Source: Alphaproteobacteria bacterium
Lineage (GTDB): Bacteria > Pseudomonadota > Alphaproteobacteria > ATCC43930 > CGMCC-115725
Direction of reading: 5' to 3'
Length of the DNA stretch: 6,435 bases
NCBI GenBank assembly: GCA_005884825.1
Contig: VAZT01000412.1
Span: 1-6,435, forward strand
Both the position numbers and the translations under genes were made by a program. Position 1 is the stretch's first letter, and each line of letters starts with the position of its first letter. Below are positions 4,965 to 6,435 of this stretch, one piece after another. The notes below the pieces were generated by a model. That model saw only the letters and a program-made list of their open reading frames with translations. It searched no databases and had not been told where the DNA came from.

Positions 4965-6153
4965 CGACCCTTCGGAACTGTTGACCGCGGCGGCCGTCCG
5001 AGACCGCTGCGGCATAGTCTTTGCCGCTGCCGAGCGCGGCGAGACCCGGCATTTTCGGCTCGTTATCGCGCGTCTTGAGGAGGCGGTCCGCCGCGTCGTC
5101 GAAGTCACGCGGCGGCGCTATCCCGATCTCGACGTCCCCTACCACAGCCGGTGGCGGCATTTCTCGGCCGGAGGGGTCGACCGCGCGGCGCTGGTCGCGG
5201 CCGGGGCCGACCCGGACGAGGCGGCTCGAGCGCGGATCGATCTCGCCGTCATCTCGGTCCTCATCGATGCCGGGGCTGGTGCTTGCTGGCGCTTTCAGGA
5301 GGCGGAGACCGGCCAGATCCTCTCGCGTTCCGAGGGCCTCGCGGTGGCGAGCCTGCGCGGAATGCAGGCAGGGCTTTTTTCCGCCGATGCCAGCCAACCA
5401 TGGCGGGCCGACGCCGGAGCGCTGTCGCGGATCACACCGGAGGCCCTGGCCCGAGCTTTCCAGCACGCCGCAGGAAACGAGCTCGTCGGGGGTGTCGAAG
5501 GGCGCGCGGCCTTGCTGCGCCGGGTGGGCGAGGTTTGCGCCGCCCACCCCGCCCAGTTCGGCGTCACGGCGCGGCCGGGGAACCTTTATGATTACTGGGG
5601 GGTCCGACGCGCGGCGCTGACAGCCCCCGAAATCCTGCGCACCTTGCTACAGGTGTTCGGGCCGATCTGGCCCGGGCGTATCAGTCTCGGCGGCATTCCG
5701 CTCGGCGATTGCGGCCGCCATCCAGCGGTACGAGGCGAGGGGTTCGTGCCGTTTCACAAGCTCAGCCAATGGCTCACCTACTCGCTTGTCGAGCCGCTCG
5801 AGGCCGCGGGGTTGCCGGTCGCGCAGATCGACTGCCTTACTGGCCTTGCCGAATACCGCAATGGCGGTCTTTTTATCGATTGCGGCGTCCTCGAGCCGCG
5901 TGACCCCGCTCTCCTGCGGAGCTCCCTCGACGCGCTGAGCGAGCCCGTCATCGAATGGCGGGCACTGACCGTCCCGCTGCTCGACCGCCTCGCTGAGCGG
6001 GTGCGCGAGCGCCTCGGCAAAACCGCCCACGACTTCCCGCTCCCCCGCGTCCTCGAAGGCGGCAGCTGGGCGGCCGGCCGCGAAATTGCGCGCGAACGCC
6101 GACCCGACGGCGCCCCGCCTCTGACGGTCATCAGCGACGGGACTTTGTTCTAA
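4924..6153 (+). CDS. URC4/Urg3 family protein (DUF1688), uracil catabolism
   Basis: A 409-aa soluble protein that matches DUF1688 along its full length. Recognisable blocks: PYHSRWRHF (72-80), IDLAVISVLIDAGAG (105-119), GDCGRHP (261-267), VPFHKLSQWLTYSL (275-288), IEWRALTVPLLD (343-354), EGGSWAAGR (378-386) and the terminal VISDGTLF. In the yeast URC pathway, loss of URC4 leads to ribosylurea accumulation, which places it downstream of URC1, acting on a ribosylurea-type intermediate; the chemistry is not established. The start is uncertain. ATG 4924 gives a 41-bp overlap with URC1 but has no good Shine-Dalgarno; alternatives are TTG 4897 and GTG 4948 (AGGGG only two bases upstream). In all cases translation is probably coupled to URC1. 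The sequence appears intact, with no internal stops or missing blocks. Downstream, after 94 bp, lies a transporter binding protein on the same strand. Confidence 0.92.
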   Translation: MSSAASGVVRSTTDDPSELLTAAAVRDRCGIVFAAAERGETRHFRLVIARLEEAVRRVVEVTRRRYPDLDVPYHSRWRHFSAGGVDRAALVAAGADPDEAARARIDLAVISVLIDAGAGACWRFQEAETGQILSRSEGLAVASLRGMQAGLFSADASQPWRADAGALSRITPEALARAFQHAAGNELVGGVEGRAALLRRVGEVCAAHPAQFGVTARPGNLYDYWGVRRAALTAPEILRTLLQVFGPIWPGRISLGGIPLGDCGRHPAVRGEGFVPFHKLSQWLTYSLVEPLEAAGLPVAQIDCLTGLAEYRNGGLFIDCGVLEPRDPALLRSSLDALSEPVIEWRALTVPLLDRLAERVRERLGKTAHDFPLPRVLEGGSWAAGREIARERRPDGAPPLTVISDGTLF

Positions 6154-6168
6154 TCCCAGGGATAGCGG

Positions 6169-6195
6169 CTTGCCGCGACAGAGCGCGGACTATAG
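6169..6195 (+). promoter_or_regulatory. Weak candidate promoter before the ABC binding protein gene
   Basis: CTTGCC (6169-6174) and CTATAG (6190-6195) resemble the alphaproteobacterial housekeeping pattern CTTGAC/CTATAT, but the 15-nt spacer is shorter than usual. If used, it would give the binding protein its own transcript in addition to read-through from URC4. No terminator with a T tract is present between the genes. Confidence 0.25.
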
Positions 6196-6247
6196 AAGCG
6201 TCGGACCCACCGAATTTTCGGGTGCCGGCTTGCAAGGAGTGCGAGGG

Positions 6248-6435
6248 ATGGACGTTAGATCGCGCCGCGGATTTCTGAAGCTGGCCGGGCTCGGGGCGAT
6301 GGGAGCGGCGATCGGTTCGCGGTCGGCCGCTGCCGAAGCGAAGTCGCTCACCTTTCTGCACGAGAGCTCGTTCATCAAAACATTTGACGAATACATGCAA
6401 AAGACATTGACGCCTGCCTATGAAAAAGAGACGGG
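6248..6435 (+). CDS. Tat-exported ABC transporter solute-binding protein, N-terminal part (cut by right edge)
   Basis: The first 62 codons are present. Residues 1-30 form a twin-arginine signal: SRRGFLKLAG (5-14) matches the S-R-R-x-F-L-K consensus, followed by a modest Gly/Ala core and a cleavage site near SAAAEA. The mature start, KSLTFLHESSFIKTFDEY then LTPAYEKETG, is typical of family 1 / PotD-like extracellular solute-binding proteins, where a first beta strand leads into a helix ending in the YEKETG turn. The ATG has a strong Shine-Dalgarno, AAGGAG (6234-6239), eight bases upstream. It would deliver a small solute to an ABC permease in the inner membrane, presumably encoded further right. 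Lying 94 bp after URC4 on the same strand, it could import a pyrimidine or related compound; the substrate cannot be read from this fragment. Confidence 0.85.
   Translation, partial: MDVRSRRGFLKLAGLGAMGAAIGSRSAAAEAKSLTFLHESSFIKTFDEYMQKTLTPAYEKET

Noticed and set aside
3798..5108. Minus-strand open frame of 436 codons opposite URC1
   Set aside because: Shadow of URC1, which matches its family across the whole length. The antisense product is low-complexity Arg/Asp-rich with no recognisable motif.
6208..6224. Hairpin CACCGAA/TTCGGGTG after URC4 as an intrinsic terminator
   Set aside because: The stem has a bulged G, a tiny loop and no T tract, and it lies between the candidate promoter and the ATG of the next gene.
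1..6435. CRISPR array, tRNA/rRNA genes, insertion sequence or transposase
   Set aside because: No regularly spaced repeats, no tRNA-like cloverleaf or rRNA segments and no transposase motifs were seen on either strand.

Overview
The window is GC-rich, densely coded DNA. Its protein families point to an alphaproteobacterium of the Rhizobiales or Rhodospirillales type: a DedA protein, a YjbE-like TerC protein, a bacterial URC1/URC4 pair and a Tat-exported ABC binding protein. That placement rests on family resemblance and base composition only; there is no rRNA or marker gene.

The left part (1-1934) looks eroded. It opens with the 3' end of a DedA membrane protein gene. Facing it is a SAM hydrolase (SAM hydroxide adenosyltransferase, DUF62) gene whose reading frame runs into the dedA end and lacks its C-terminal domain. 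A 285-bp gap with a plausible sigma-70-type promoter precedes a small secreted four-cysteine protein of unknown function (987-1439). The next ~500 bp hold no intact gene. They contain, on the minus strand, a broken HcaT-like (3-phenylpropionate permease family) MFS transporter that has lost its N-terminal half, has an internal deletion and is frameshifted.

The middle (1935-3539) has a complete TerC-family membrane protein (plus strand) meeting a radical SAM enzyme (minus strand) tail to tail with a 6-bp gap. The radical SAM protein has the canonical CxxxCxxC motif and extra C-terminal cysteines that could hold a second Fe-S cluster.

The right part (3711-6435) is the most coherent unit. URC1 (GTP cyclohydrolase II-like, with the URC1-type N-terminal domain) overlaps URC4 (DUF1688). 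In yeasts such as Lachancea kluyveri, these two proteins belong to the URC pathway of uracil catabolism. The 5' part of a Tat-exported periplasmic solute-binding protein follows, suggesting an ABC importer continues to the right. The radical SAM gene is divergent from URC1 across a 171-bp spacer containing two close inverted repeats, which would suit shared control. My working interpretation is a bacterial URC-type pyrimidine catabolism locus with a dedicated uptake system and possibly a radical SAM accessory enzyme. The URC assignment rests on strong sequence recognition; the roles of the radical SAM enzyme and transporter are inference from position.
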